DNA of 64,000 bases, taken from contig NZ_BJZU01000004.1 of the NCBI RefSeq assembly GCF_007992195.1, positions 1-64,000 on the forward strand. Reading direction: 5' to 3'. Every line of letters begins with the position of its first letter. Position 1 is the stretch's first letter. This DNA comes from Methylobacterium oxalidis (GTDB lineage Bacteria; Pseudomonadota; Alphaproteobacteria; Rhizobiales; Beijerinckiaceae). The notes under the pieces were generated by a model. The model ran no database searches and had not been told where the DNA came from. It saw only the letters and a program-made list of their open reading frames with translations. This document shows positions 50,492 to 59,025 of this stretch, in pieces. Position numbers and translations under genes: made by a program.

Positions 50492-53038
50492 ATGTCCACC
50501 CTGCCGCTCGGCAAGCTTGCCCGCCAGCTTTCTCTTGAGACCGCACCCACCGTTGCTGCCGCCTCCTCGGCCCTCTGGCACCTGCAGAACGGCGGCTCGG
50601 CGCCCGGGATCGACGCGGTGGACGCCTGGGCCTACGCCACCGGCAAGGGCGTCTCGGTCGGCATCTTCGACGACGGCAGCAAGCACGCGACCGCGGTCAC
50701 GGGCATCATCGCCGCCAAGCCCTCGGCGGCGGCCCCGCTCGGCGTGGCCTACGGCGCGACGACCACGAATTTCCAAGTCATCGGCATCGCGAATGCCAGC
50801 ATCGCCGCCGTGCTGGCCAATTCCGCCCAGTTCGACGTCACCAACAACTCCTGGGGTTGGGACGCGATGCTCTACGTGAACCGTCTCTCCAGCACCTGGA
50901 AGCCCTTTGCAGCGGCGATCGAGACCGCGGCCGAGACCGGCCGCGGCGGGCTCGGCACGACGCAGGTCGTCGCCGCCGGCAACAGCCGGGCGGCCGGCAA
51001 CGACGCGAACCTGTCGAACTTCGCCAACGATCGTCACGTCATCGCCGTCGGCGCCGTGACCTCGGAGGGTCAGGTCGCCTACTACTCCAATCCCGGCGCA
51101 GCGCTCCTCGTCTCGGCGCCCTCCAGCGGCGGCATCCGCGGCATCACCACGACCGACCTCGCGGGCAGCGCGGGCTACTCGTCCACCGACGTGACGGACC
51201 AGTTCGGCGGCACCTCGGCCGCGACCCCGCAGGTCACCGGCGTCGTCGCCCTCATGCTCGACGCCAATCCTCTCCTCGGCTGGCGCGACGTCCGAACAAT
51301 CCTCGCCATGACGGCCGAGCAGCCCGGCGGGATCGGTACCGTGACGAATGCCGGCACGCACTGGAACGGCGGCGGCATGCGGTTCTCGAACGACACCGGC
51401 TACGGCGTCGTCGATGCCCGCGCCGCGGTGCGGCTCGCCGAGACCTGGACGGCACAGAGCACCTCGGCGAACGAGGTCAACATCAACGTCGCCGCCGCCG
51501 GCACGCAGACGCTGTCGGCCTCGCGCAGCATCAGCTACACCTTCAACGTGGCGCAGGCGATCGCGCTGGAGAGCGCCGAGATCACCCTCACGGGCAGCCA
51601 CGGCCGCGTCGGCGACCTCAAGATCCAGCTGATCTCGCCGAACGGCACGGTGAGCACGCTCCTCAACCAGAAGGGCGGCAGCACTGCCTTCTCGGGCTTC
51701 ACCTTCTCCTCGAACGCCTTCCTGGGCGAGGGCGGCACCGGCCAGTGGACCCTGAAGGTCAGCGAGGGCGCGGGCGCCGCCACCGGCACCTTCACGGGCG
51801 CCGCCCTCTCGCTTCACGGTTCGGACGCGATCGACGACACCTTCGTGTTCACCGACGCTTACGCAGGGCTCGCGGGCCGCAACGTCCTGAAGAGCACCTC
51901 CGGCCACGGCGCGATCAACGCGGCGGCCAGCACCGGCAACGACGTCATCGATCTGCATGCCGGGGCGTGGTCGACCATCGCCGGCAAGGCGATGCAGATC
52001 AGCGGCGACAGCCTGTTCAAGACCGCGATCGCCGGCGACGGCACGGTCAAGCTGATCGGCAACGACGCGGCGAACCTGCTCGTGGCGGGTCACGGCAACG
52101 GCAGCTTCTACGGCTACGGCGGCAACGACATCGTCGTGAGCGGCTCGGGCAGCAACTACATCGACGGCGGCACCGGCATCAACACGCTGGTCGAGAGCGG
52201 CGCGATGGGCCAGTGGCACCTCGCGCGGGCGACCAGCGGGTCGTGGACGCTCACAGGCGCGAACGGCAAGGTCGACACCTTCGTGGATGTCCAGCGCATC
52301 CACTTCGACGACCACGTCCTCGCCCTCGACATCGACGCCAATGCCGGCGGCGCCTTCCGCCTCTACGGCGCGGCCCTCGATCGCGCGCCCGACGTTCAGG
52401 GCCTGAGCTACTGGGTCAACCAGCTCGACCAAGGCCAGTCACTCAAATCCGTGGCCGAAAGCTTCATGGGCTCCTCCGAATTCACCGGCCGTTTCGGCGC
52501 CAACCTCGACAGCAACAGCTTCGTGGCAAACCTCTACGAGTATGCGCTGAACCGGACGGCCGATGCCGGCGGCCTGCAGTACTGGAGCCAGGCGCTCGAC
52601 GCCCACGCCGTGGACCGGGCGGACCTCCTGATCCAGTTCAGCAACAGTGCCGAGAACACGAGCCGGCTCGATGCCAGCGCCGACGCGGCCTCCCGCCTCT
52701 ACGCGGCCGCCTTCGACCGTGCGCCGGACGCCAACGGCCTCTACTACTGGATGAACCAGATCCACCAGGGCAAGGCGCTCGACACAGTGGCCGAGATTTT
52801 CATGCAGTCCGCCGAGTTCAAGGGTCTGTACGGCGAGAATTTGAGCAACGGGGCTTTCGTCTCGGAACTCTACCACAACGTGATGCACCGCGACGCGGAC
52901 ACCTGCGGTCTCGCGTACTGGACGGGCGCTCTCGACGGACACGCGATGGACCGTGCCGACGTCCTCGTCCAGTTCAGCAACAGCGCGGAGTACCTCACGC
53001 GCCACGTCGACACCTCCTACGGCCTGATCCTCGCCTGA
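50492..53038 (+). CDS. Kexin-type S8 subtilase with P-domain and DUF4214 repeats, secreted
   Basis: 848 residues; GGAG 8 nt upstream. Order: S8 catalytic domain (about 30-310), P/Homo-B domain (about 325-450, with SYTFNVAQAIALESAEITL and VGDLKIQLISPNGTVSTLL), an RTX-like beta segment (about 455-600), and four DUF4214 units (about 620-845, e.g. LYGAALDRAPDVQGLSYW, LYAAAFDRAPDANGLYYW). Catalytic residues visible: Asp60 in IFDDG, His65 in KHATAVTGIIAA, Asn119 in NNSWGW and Ser242 in GTSAATP. The Asp-His distance is only 5 residues, far below the about 30 of the family, so one loop is missing. No Sec signal; type I secretion inferred. Kexin-type enzymes cleave after basic residues. Confidence 0.88.
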   Translation: MSTLPLGKLARQLSLETAPTVAAASSALWHLQNGGSAPGIDAVDAWAYATGKGVSVGIFDDGSKHATAVTGIIAAKPSAAAPLGVAYGATTTNFQVIGIANASIAAVLANSAQFDVTNNSWGWDAMLYVNRLSSTWKPFAAAIETAAETGRGGLGTTQVVAAGNSRAAGNDANLSNFANDRHVIAVGAVTSEGQVAYYSNPGAALLVSAPSSGGIRGITTTDLAGSAGYSSTDVTDQFGGTSAATPQVTGVVALMLDANPLLGWRDVRTILAMTAEQPGGIGTVTNAGTHWNGGGMRFSNDTGYGVVDARAAVRLAETWTAQSTSANEVNINVAAAGTQTLSASRSISYTFNVAQAIALESAEITLTGSHGRVGDLKIQLISPNGTVSTLLNQKGGSTAFSGFTFSSNAFLGEGGTGQWTLKVSEGAGAATGTFTGAALSLHGSDAIDDTFVFTDAYAGLAGRNVLKSTSGHGAINAAASTGNDVIDLHAGAWSTIAGKAMQISGDSLFKTAIAGDGTVKLIGNDAANLLVAGHGNGSFYGYGGNDIVVSGSGSNYIDGGTGINTLVESGAMGQWHLARATSGSWTLTGANGKVDTFVDVQRIHFDDHVLALDIDANAGGAFRLYGAALDRAPDVQGLSYWVNQLDQGQSLKSVAESFMGSSEFTGRFGANLDSNSFVANLYEYALNRTADAGGLQYWSQALDAHAVDRADLLIQFSNSAENTSRLDASADAASRLYAAAFDRAPDANGLYYWMNQIHQGKALDTVAEIFMQSAEFKGLYGENLSNGAFVSELYHNVMHRDADTCGLAYWTGALDGHAMDRADVLVQFSNSAEYLTRHVDTSYGLILA

Positions 53039-53154
53039 GGCGGGCCCCGAGCCATCCCAAAACCGCCGCTTTCGGAGGCCATGGCGCGTGAAGCGAGTGG
53101 GCCGCGGCCGGGTTCGTCCCGGCCACGGCCCAGCCCCGTGAGTGCCGCGCAGCC

Positions 53155-53808
53155 GTGATCCGCTTCGACAACGTCACCAAGATCTACCGGACGGACGGCC
53201 ACCGCCGCACGATCCTGGAACGGGTCTCCTTCACGCTGAAGCCCGGGATCAGCTACGGCATCCTCGGCATCAACGGGGCCGGCAAGTCGACGACGATGCG
53301 GCTCATCGGCGGCACCGAGGAGCCGACCTCCGGGCGGATCAACCGGGGCCTGCGGGTCTCCTGGCCGCTCGGATTCGGTGGCGGCTTCCACCCGCAGATG
53401 ACGGGGCGCGACAACGTCATCTTCGTCGCCCGCATCTACGGCGAGGATCCGAAGCGCGTCCTCGACTTCGTGGAGGATTTCTCCGAACTCGGCAGCTACC
53501 TCGACGTGCCGATCCGGACCTACTCGTCGGGCATGGGCGCGCGCCTCGCCTTCGGCATGAGCATGGCGATCCCCTTCGACTGCTACCTCATCGACGAGGT
53601 CACCTCGGTCGGGGACGCGCGCTTCCAGAAGCGTTGCGAGGCCGTATTCTCGGAGCGGCGCAAGAACGCCGACGTGATCATGGTCTCCCACAGCATGGAC
53701 GTGATCCGCTCCTGGTGCACGCAGGGGCTGGTGCTGCTGAACGGCCGCGCGATCATCTACGAGGACGTCAACGACGCGATCGAGCTCTATCACCGCCTCA
53801 ACGCGTGA
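53155..53808 (+). CDS. kpsT: Capsule-type polysaccharide export ABC ATPase (KpsT-like)
   Basis: 217 residues, GTG start. Walker A GINGAGKST near residue 40, then SWPLGFGGGFHPQMTGRDNV (the KpsT/Wzt-type region), signature YSSGMGARLAF, Walker B CYLIDEVTSVGD and the switch His in VSHSMD. This is the ATPase of the KpsMT/CtrCD class, which moves lipid-linked polysaccharide across the inner membrane. The membrane permease (KpsM) is not adjacent; the next gene is the KpsE-like protein. It could act with a permease elsewhere or serve a divergent exporter. Confidence 0.82.
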   Translation: MIRFDNVTKIYRTDGHRRTILERVSFTLKPGISYGILGINGAGKSTTMRLIGGTEEPTSGRINRGLRVSWPLGFGGGFHPQMTGRDNVIFVARIYGEDPKRVLDFVEDFSELGSYLDVPIRTYSSGMGARLAFGMSMAIPFDCYLIDEVTSVGDARFQKRCEAVFSERRKNADVIMVSHSMDVIRSWCTQGLVLLNGRAIIYEDVNDAIELYHRLNA

Positions 53809-53913
53809 TCGGTCGCGGTTTTGGACACGCTTTCGCCGCGGGCGGGTGCCAGAAGGGCGTGATGGGCGCGCTGCCTCCCGGCGCGCTGCCAGGCAACGGA
53901 CACGTCAGGGCCG

Positions 53914-55158
53914 ATGAGCGTCGAGATCCGCAACCCGCAGGGCCAGCCGCTCACGCCGGCGGACCGCTCGCAGGCCGTCGCCGAATCCCTCAAGCAGCTC
54001 GCCCGGGTCTCGCGCTTCGCCGACCGCAAGAAGGGCATCCGGTCCTACCAGAGCCACGTCAAGAGCGATCCCTGGGTCCCGGTGCTGTTCGCGCTCTGCT
54101 TCGCGCTCCCGACCCTGATTGGCGCCCTCTATTACGGCCTGATCGCCACGGACCGCTACGTGACGGAGGCGCGCTTCGCCATCCGCCCCGCCATCGGCAG
54201 CGTCGACAAGGCCAGCCCGGACGCGGTCGGCACGACGAGCGGCTCGCAGATGCACCAGATGGTCGCCCAGGATTCGCTGATCACCTACGCCTACATCCAC
54301 AGCCGGCCGATGGTGGAGGCCGTCGAGAAGCAGGTCCCGCTGCGCGAGATCTTCTCGCGCGACAGCATCGATTACATCTCGCGTTTCGATCCTGAGAAGC
54401 CGATCGAGAAGTTCCTCAAGTACTGGAAGCACCGCGTCGAGGTGGAGATCGAGCAGACCTCCGGCATCATGACGCTCACGGTCAACGCCTTCGACGCGGC
54501 CGAGTCGCTCGCTATCACGAAGGCGATCCTGGCGGAGAGCGAGCGCATGGTGAACCAGCTCAGCGTCGAGGCGCGCAACGACGCGCTCGCCGAGAGCACC
54601 CGCGAGATGAAGCTGGCCGAGGAGCGCATCACGCGCCTGCGTCTCGCCGTGCGCGATCTGCGCAACCAGGACGGCGTGCTCGATGCCCAGAAGACCAATG
54701 AGACGAACCTGAAGGTTCTGGCGGAGCTGCGCACGGCCCGCATCAACTTCGCGGTGCAGCTCGGCCTCAGCCAACGCGATCTCGCCCCGGAATCGCGGCG
54801 CATCATCGATCTGAAGACGCAGATCAAGGATCTCGACGACAACATCGCGCGGATCGAGCGGCAGTCGGCGAGCCAGGATCCGGAGCAGAAGCGGCTCCTG
54901 TCCGACGCGCTGACCCGGTTCGAGGCGCTCGACAACGAGCGCAAGGATGCCGAGAAGTACTACGCGAAGGTGATCGCCGCACATGAGCGGGCGCGCATCA
55001 TCGCGGCACGCCAGATCGAGTTCTTCAACCTCGTGGTGCAGCCCGTGCTGGCCGAATCGGCGCAGCAGCCCCGGCGGATCCTGATGATTAGCCTGATCGC
55101 GGCGGGCTCGGCGGTTCTGTTCGCCGCCGCCCTCTTCGCCCGCAAGCAGATGACCTGA
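53914..55158 (+). CDS. kpsE: Capsule polysaccharide export inner-membrane protein (KpsE/CtrB-like)
   Basis: 414 residues. Two transmembrane helices, near residues 55-78 (FALCFALPTLIGALYYGLIA) and at the C-terminus (MISLIAAGSAVLFAAALF), frame a long periplasmic region with coiled-coil helices (LAESTREMKLAEERITRLRL; RQSASQDPEQKRLLSDALTR). The layout is that of the polysaccharide co-polymerase PCP3 group. It couples the ABC exporter to an outer-membrane channel. 105 nt downstream of the ATPase on the same strand. No KpsD-like gene in the window. Confidence 0.78.
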   Translation: MSVEIRNPQGQPLTPADRSQAVAESLKQLARVSRFADRKKGIRSYQSHVKSDPWVPVLFALCFALPTLIGALYYGLIATDRYVTEARFAIRPAIGSVDKASPDAVGTTSGSQMHQMVAQDSLITYAYIHSRPMVEAVEKQVPLREIFSRDSIDYISRFDPEKPIEKFLKYWKHRVEVEIEQTSGIMTLTVNAFDAAESLAITKAILAESERMVNQLSVEARNDALAESTREMKLAEERITRLRLAVRDLRNQDGVLDAQKTNETNLKVLAELRTARINFAVQLGLSQRDLAPESRRIIDLKTQIKDLDDNIARIERQSASQDPEQKRLLSDALTRFEALDNERKDAEKYYAKVIAAHERARIIAARQIEFFNLVVQPVLAESAQQPRRILMISLIAAGSAVLFAAALFARKQMT

Positions 55159-55201
55159 GGGGATGGGCGGCGCGATCCCGCCGCCCGCTGGCCCTCTCGA
55201 C

Positions 55202-55924
55202 TCAGCGCACCGAACCGGGAGTCTGTCGCGGTACGGGCGGCGCCTCACCGGGACGATCCTCCGGGTAGAGGGTGTGCCCGCTCTCGGTGTCGAGGCCGGT
55301 CGTGGTCGAGGCTGCGGCCCCGACCGCCGTCGAGCCGATCTCCTCGGTCGCGGAGCGTAGGCCGCCCGCCGTCCAGCCCTGCGCCTGCCAGTCCTGCGCC
55401 CGCTCGTCCACGTCGATCGAGCCGTGCCGGTCGAGGATCGCGGTGACGCGGTCGGCCTGAGCCTCCTCGGCCCGCACGGTCACGAGCGTGCCGCCCCGGC
55501 GCACGCCCTCGGCGTAGGTCTCGGCCTCGTGCTCGCTCAGGCCCGCTCCCGTGAGGGCGCCGAGGAGCCCGCCGGTCGCCGCCCCGACGCCGGCCCCCGT
55601 CACCGTGGCGACGAGCCAGCCCGCCGCCACGACGGGGCCGACGCCCGGGATCGCCAGAAGCCCGAGGCCCGCGAGCAGGCCCGCGCCGCCGCCGAGCACG
55701 GTGCCGAGCGTCGCGCCGGTGCCGGCCCCGTCCGCGGCGTCGCTCTCCTCGGCGTCGCTCCGGCGCGCCGGCTCAGCCGACAGACGGCCGGCGTGCCGGT
55801 CGTCCGCGTTGCTCGCCACGATGCTGATGGCACCGTGCGGGATGCCTTCCGCCTCCAGCTTGTCCACGGCCCGCGCCGCGTCGTCGTAGTCGTCGAACAG
55901 GGCTGTGATGGCTCGTGTCGCCAT
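55202..55924 (-). CDS. General stress protein 17M-like (DUF1269/YflT) protein
   Basis: 240 residues; GGAG 7 nt upstream. RAITALFDDYDDAARAVDKL followed by GAISIVASNADD is the YflT/heat-induced-stress fold, with a Gly-rich membrane-like block (TLGTVLGGGAGLLAGLGLLA; AGVGAATGGLLGALTGAGLS), then TLVTVRAEEAQADRVTAILD, the repeat of the strand-helix unit. Such proteins are general-stress-inducible. Acidic tail. Likely under the EcfG-type stress system, but no promoter was identified. Confidence 0.78.
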   Translation of the reverse strand: MATRAITALFDDYDDAARAVDKLEAEGIPHGAISIVASNADDRHAGRLSAEPARRSDAEESDAADGAGTGATLGTVLGGGAGLLAGLGLLAIPGVGPVVAAGWLVATVTGAGVGAATGGLLGALTGAGLSEHEAETYAEGVRRGGTLVTVRAEEAQADRVTAILDRHGSIDVDERAQDWQAQGWTAGGLRSATEEIGSTAVGAAASTTTGLDTESGHTLYPEDRPGEAPPVPRQTPGSVR

Positions 55925-55948
55925 GGCTGACTCCTTCCGTGTCCGGGA

Positions 55949-56278
55949 TCACTGCGCGGCGACGTTGCCTTTGTAGTCCATGCCGATGGAGACCTCCTTG
56001 CCGGCATGCACCGCCTTGCCGTGCCAGATCCCCTGATCGTCCTTCTTCAGGTCCTTGACCTCGCCGAAGCCCATCTTGGCGAAGCGCTCCTTCACCTGCC
56101 CCTCGGTGAAGCTGTTGGCCCCGGGCTCCAGCTTCTCGCCCACCGCGCCGTGCGCGGCGGTGCCCGTCGTGGCGGGCTGGTCGGGTGCGGGCTTGCCCGG
56201 TGCAGGTGCGGTCTGCGCCTCCGCCAGACCGGCCCCGCCGAGCGACAGGAGGGCGGCGATGAGTAGGGACGTGCGCAT
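55949..56278 (-). CDS. Secreted PepSY-like protein
   Basis: 109 residues from ATG 56278. MRTSLLIAALLSLGGAGLAEAQ is a signal peptide. Pro/Ala-rich linker, then NSFTEGQVKERFAKMGFGEV and GIWHGKAVHAGKEVSIGMDY, an alpha-beta pattern similar to PepSY or DUF3347-type single domains, ending in GNVAAQ. Function unknown; periplasmic. Lies 25 nt upstream of the stress-protein gene on the same strand, so the two probably form one transcript. Confidence 0.72.
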   Translation of the reverse strand: MRTSLLIAALLSLGGAGLAEAQTAPAPGKPAPDQPATTGTAAHGAVGEKLEPGANSFTEGQVKERFAKMGFGEVKDLKKDDQGIWHGKAVHAGKEVSIGMDYKGNVAAQ

Positions 56279-56370
56279 GGGCGAACCTCGCGGGCAGCGT
56301 TGCCGATCGTGTCCGTTCAAGCGATCGGCCCCGCCTTGGTTCCACCTCGGGCAAGACCGGACACCGCAGG

Positions 56371-56385
56371 TTAACGCGGCGCTAA
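56371..56385 (+). promoter_or_regulatory. Near-perfect CtrA box upstream of flhA
   Basis: TTAACGCGGCGCTAA: first half-site exact, second with one mismatch (CTAA, followed by CC), spacing 7. It lies 61 nt before the flhA start codon. CtrA drives class II flagellar genes in Caulobacter, so the position fits; unverified. Confidence 0.4.
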
Positions 56386-56445
56386 CCATCTGCCCGGCAA
56401 TTCTTGCCGGGTCGGCGAGACGGTTCGGGTTCGAGGCTTCCGGTC

Positions 56446-58584
56446 ATGAGCGAGACGGTACCGGCCGCGAGCACCGGGGGCGGCTTCCCGGGGCTCGGCG
56501 GCCTGCAGCTTCCCGACCGAGCGAGCCTCCAGGCGCTGACGAAGCGCACCGACCTGTTCTTCGCAACCGCGGTGATGGGCATCCTCGTGGTGCTCATCTT
56601 CCCCCTGCCCGCGATCCTGCTCGACCTGCTGCTCGCCGTCTCGATCATCCTGTCCGTTCTGATCATGATGACGGGCCTGTTCATCGACAACCCGCTCGAA
56701 TTCACGGTCTTCCCCACCCTGTTGCTGATGGCGACCATGCTGCGGCTGGCGCTCAACCTCGCCTCGACGCGGCTCATCCTCGGACACGGCCACGAGGGCA
56801 CGGCGGCGGCCGGCCACGTCATCGAGGCGTTCGGCAACTTCGTGATGGGCGGCAACTTCGTGATCGGGATCATCGTCTTCGCGATCCTGATCATCGTGAA
56901 CTTCGTGGTGATCACGAAAGGATCGGGTCGCATCGCGGAAGTCGCCGCCCGCTTCACCCTCGACGCGATGCCCGGCAAGCAGATGGCGATCGACGCCGAC
57001 CTCTCCGCCGGCCTCATCGACGAGAAGACCGCCAAGGCGCGCCGCTCGGCGCTGGAGGAGGAATCCTCGTTCTTCGGCGCGATGGACGGCGCCTCGAAGT
57101 TCGTGCGCGGCGACGCGGTGGCGGCGCTGCTGATCACCTTTATCAACGTGGTCGGCGGCATCATCATCGGCGTCGCCCAGCAGGGCCTCGACTTCGGGGC
57201 GGCCGCCAAGACCTACACCCTGCTGACCATCGGCGACGGATTGGCGAGCCAAGTGCCGGCGCTCATCGTCTCGACGGCCGCCGGCATCCTCGTCTCGAAG
57301 GCGGGTGTGAAGGGCTCGGCCGACAAGGCGCTGGGCAAGCAGCTCGCGAACTACCCGAAGGCGCTCGGCATGTCGGCCGGCGTCATGGTGCTGATCGCGC
57401 TCCTGCCCGGCATGCCGATGCTGCCCTTCCTGCTGCTCGCGGGCGGCGCGGGCTACGCCGCCTGGAAGATCGCCAAGACCGCGCGAGAGGCTCCTCCGCT
57501 CGCGGCGGACGGCACGCCCGCCGATCCCTCCGGCGCGGCGGCCCAGCCGGAGGAGACGGTCACCGATCTCCTGAAGCTCGACGACCTGAAGCTCGAGATG
57601 GGCTACGCGCTCCTCGCCCTCGTCAACGGCGAGGGTCAGGACCGTTTGACCGACCAGATCAAGGCGCTCCGCCGCCAGCTCGCAGCCGAGCTCGGCTTCG
57701 TCATGCCCTCGGTTCGGATTCTCGACAACGTCCAGCTCGACGCCAACGCCTACGTGATCCGGGTCAAGGAGATCGAGGCGGGCACCGGCCAGATCTTCCC
57801 CGGCCAGTTCATGGCGATGGATCCGATGGGCGGCCAGGTGCAGCTTCCCGGCCAGCACATGCTGGAGCCCACCTTCGGGCTGCCGGCGACCTGGATCGAC
57901 GCCTCCTTGCGCGATCAGGCGCAGCTCAAGGGCTACACGGTGGTCGACGCCGCGACGGTCGTCTCGACCCACCTCACCGAGATTATCAAGGCCCACGTCT
58001 CCGAGCTCCTGAACCACGTCGAGGTGCAGAAGCTCCTGCGGGAACTGCCGAAGGAGCACACCGAACTCCTCAAGGAGGTGGTGCCGGCTCAGATCTCCAC
58101 GACCGGGATCCAGCGCGTGCTCCAGTTCCTGCTCTCGGAGCGGGTCTCGATCCGCGATCTCGGCACCATCGTCGAGGGCGTCGCGGAGGTGGCGGGCTCG
58201 GTCAAGAACCCGCGCGACATCGTCGAGCACGTGCGCGCACGCCTCGGCCGCCAGATCTGCGCGCAGTACCAGGGCCCGGACGGGATGCTGCCGATCATCA
58301 CCCTGTCCCCGGCCTGGGAGCAGGCTTTCCTCGACGCCATCGTCGGCGAGCGCGAGGAGCGCTACCTCGCGATGCAACCCTCGAAGCTGTCGGAGTTCGT
58401 CACCACCGTTCGCGACCGGTTCGAGACGGCGGCCCGAATGGGCGAGATGCCGGTCCTCGTCACCTCGGTGCAGGCGCGGCCCTTCGTGCGCTCGATCATC
58501 GAGCGGTTCCGCCGCGAGACCCCGGTGATGAGCCAGGCCGAGATCCACCCGCGGGCGCGCCTGCGCACCGTCGGCTCCGTGTGA
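56446..58584 (+). CDS. flhA: Flagellar export apparatus protein FlhA
   Basis: 712 residues from ATG 56446, chosen as the one placing the first helix at the usual position; an ATG 14 codons upstream is also in frame. N-terminal half: eight transmembrane helices beginning LFFATAVMGILVVLIFPLPA, the FHIPEP signature GRIAEVAARFTLDAMPGKQM near residue 165, and the cytoplasmic C-terminal domain (EETVTDLLKLDDLKLEMGYA onward), which forms the nonameric ring that accepts substrates. FlhA uses proton motive force with FliI/FliH. It lies in the same region as fliJ, fliI and ctrA. Confidence 0.95.
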   Translation: MSETVPAASTGGGFPGLGGLQLPDRASLQALTKRTDLFFATAVMGILVVLIFPLPAILLDLLLAVSIILSVLIMMTGLFIDNPLEFTVFPTLLLMATMLRLALNLASTRLILGHGHEGTAAAGHVIEAFGNFVMGGNFVIGIIVFAILIIVNFVVITKGSGRIAEVAARFTLDAMPGKQMAIDADLSAGLIDEKTAKARRSALEEESSFFGAMDGASKFVRGDAVAALLITFINVVGGIIIGVAQQGLDFGAAAKTYTLLTIGDGLASQVPALIVSTAAGILVSKAGVKGSADKALGKQLANYPKALGMSAGVMVLIALLPGMPMLPFLLLAGGAGYAAWKIAKTAREAPPLAADGTPADPSGAAAQPEETVTDLLKLDDLKLEMGYALLALVNGEGQDRLTDQIKALRRQLAAELGFVMPSVRILDNVQLDANAYVIRVKEIEAGTGQIFPGQFMAMDPMGGQVQLPGQHMLEPTFGLPATWIDASLRDQAQLKGYTVVDAATVVSTHLTEIIKAHVSELLNHVEVQKLLRELPKEHTELLKEVVPAQISTTGIQRVLQFLLSERVSIRDLGTIVEGVAEVAGSVKNPRDIVEHVRARLGRQICAQYQGPDGMLPIITLSPAWEQAFLDAIVGEREERYLAMQPSKLSEFVTTVRDRFETAARMGEMPVLVTSVQARPFVRSIIERFRRETPVMSQAEIHPRARLRTVGSV

Positions 58585-58590
58585 GGGCGC

Positions 58591-59025
58591 TCAACGCCGC
58601 GGCGGATACTCCATCGGCCACGTGACGACGCCGCGGTGATAGGGGAAGCGGGCGCGCTGGAGCGGATCCGGACCGGTGAAGATCAGCCGGGTACGGAACG
58701 CCACGGGGCTCACACAGATGAGATATCCGCGCAGGTTCCTCTCGTTCGGGATGAACAGGGCCTTCGTGAGGTAGCGTCCCTCGTGGCGGACCCAGGCCGG
58801 GATGGGAAGGCCCCAGCGCCGCGCGAGATGCTCGCCGACGCCGCCGATATAGGCGTCGACCGGCTCCCGGCCGAGAAGATCGGGCTCCGCGCGGATCATC
58901 TCGGCCTGCCGCCCGGTCTCGCCGTCCGCCGCGTAGAAGGTATCGAGGAACTCGCGGGTATGGTGGTCCCAGTCACCGTCGAGGCGGGTGCGCGCGACGA
59001 CCTCGCTGAGGGTCTGGGGTCTCAC
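58591..59025 (-). CDS. Hypothetical partner of the DUF6036 nucleotidyltransferase
   Basis: 144 residues with a GTG start overlapping the preceding stop (GTGA, 59022-59025). LSEVVARTRLDGDWDHHTRE, PVDAYIGGVGEHLARRWGLP and PAWVRHEGRYLTKALFIPNE, ending with YLICVSPVAFRTRLIF. Proteins of this kind (helical, with the WGLPIPAW and SPVAFRxRxIF motifs) are found next to DUF6036 genes in other bacteria. Possibly the antitoxin or regulatory partner of a toxin-antitoxin-like pair. No DNA-binding motif is obvious. Confidence 0.6.
   Translation of the reverse strand: MRPQTLSEVVARTRLDGDWDHHTREFLDTFYAADGETGRQAEMIRAEPDLLGREPVDAYIGGVGEHLARRWGLPIPAWVRHEGRYLTKALFIPNERNLRGYLICVSPVAFRTRLIFTGPDPLQRARFPYHRGVVTWPMEYPPRR

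Noticed and set aside
50444..53091. Long minus frame (662 codons) and second plus frame (744 codons) overlapping the S8 protease
   Set aside because: Only the 848-codon frame contains the catalytic residues and the DUF4214 repeats.
53905..55248. 447-codon minus frame opposite the KpsE-like gene
   Set aside because: No motif, complementary to a gene with the PCP3 layout.
56371..58548. 725-codon minus frame opposite flhA
   Set aside because: Shadow; flhA is clearly coding.
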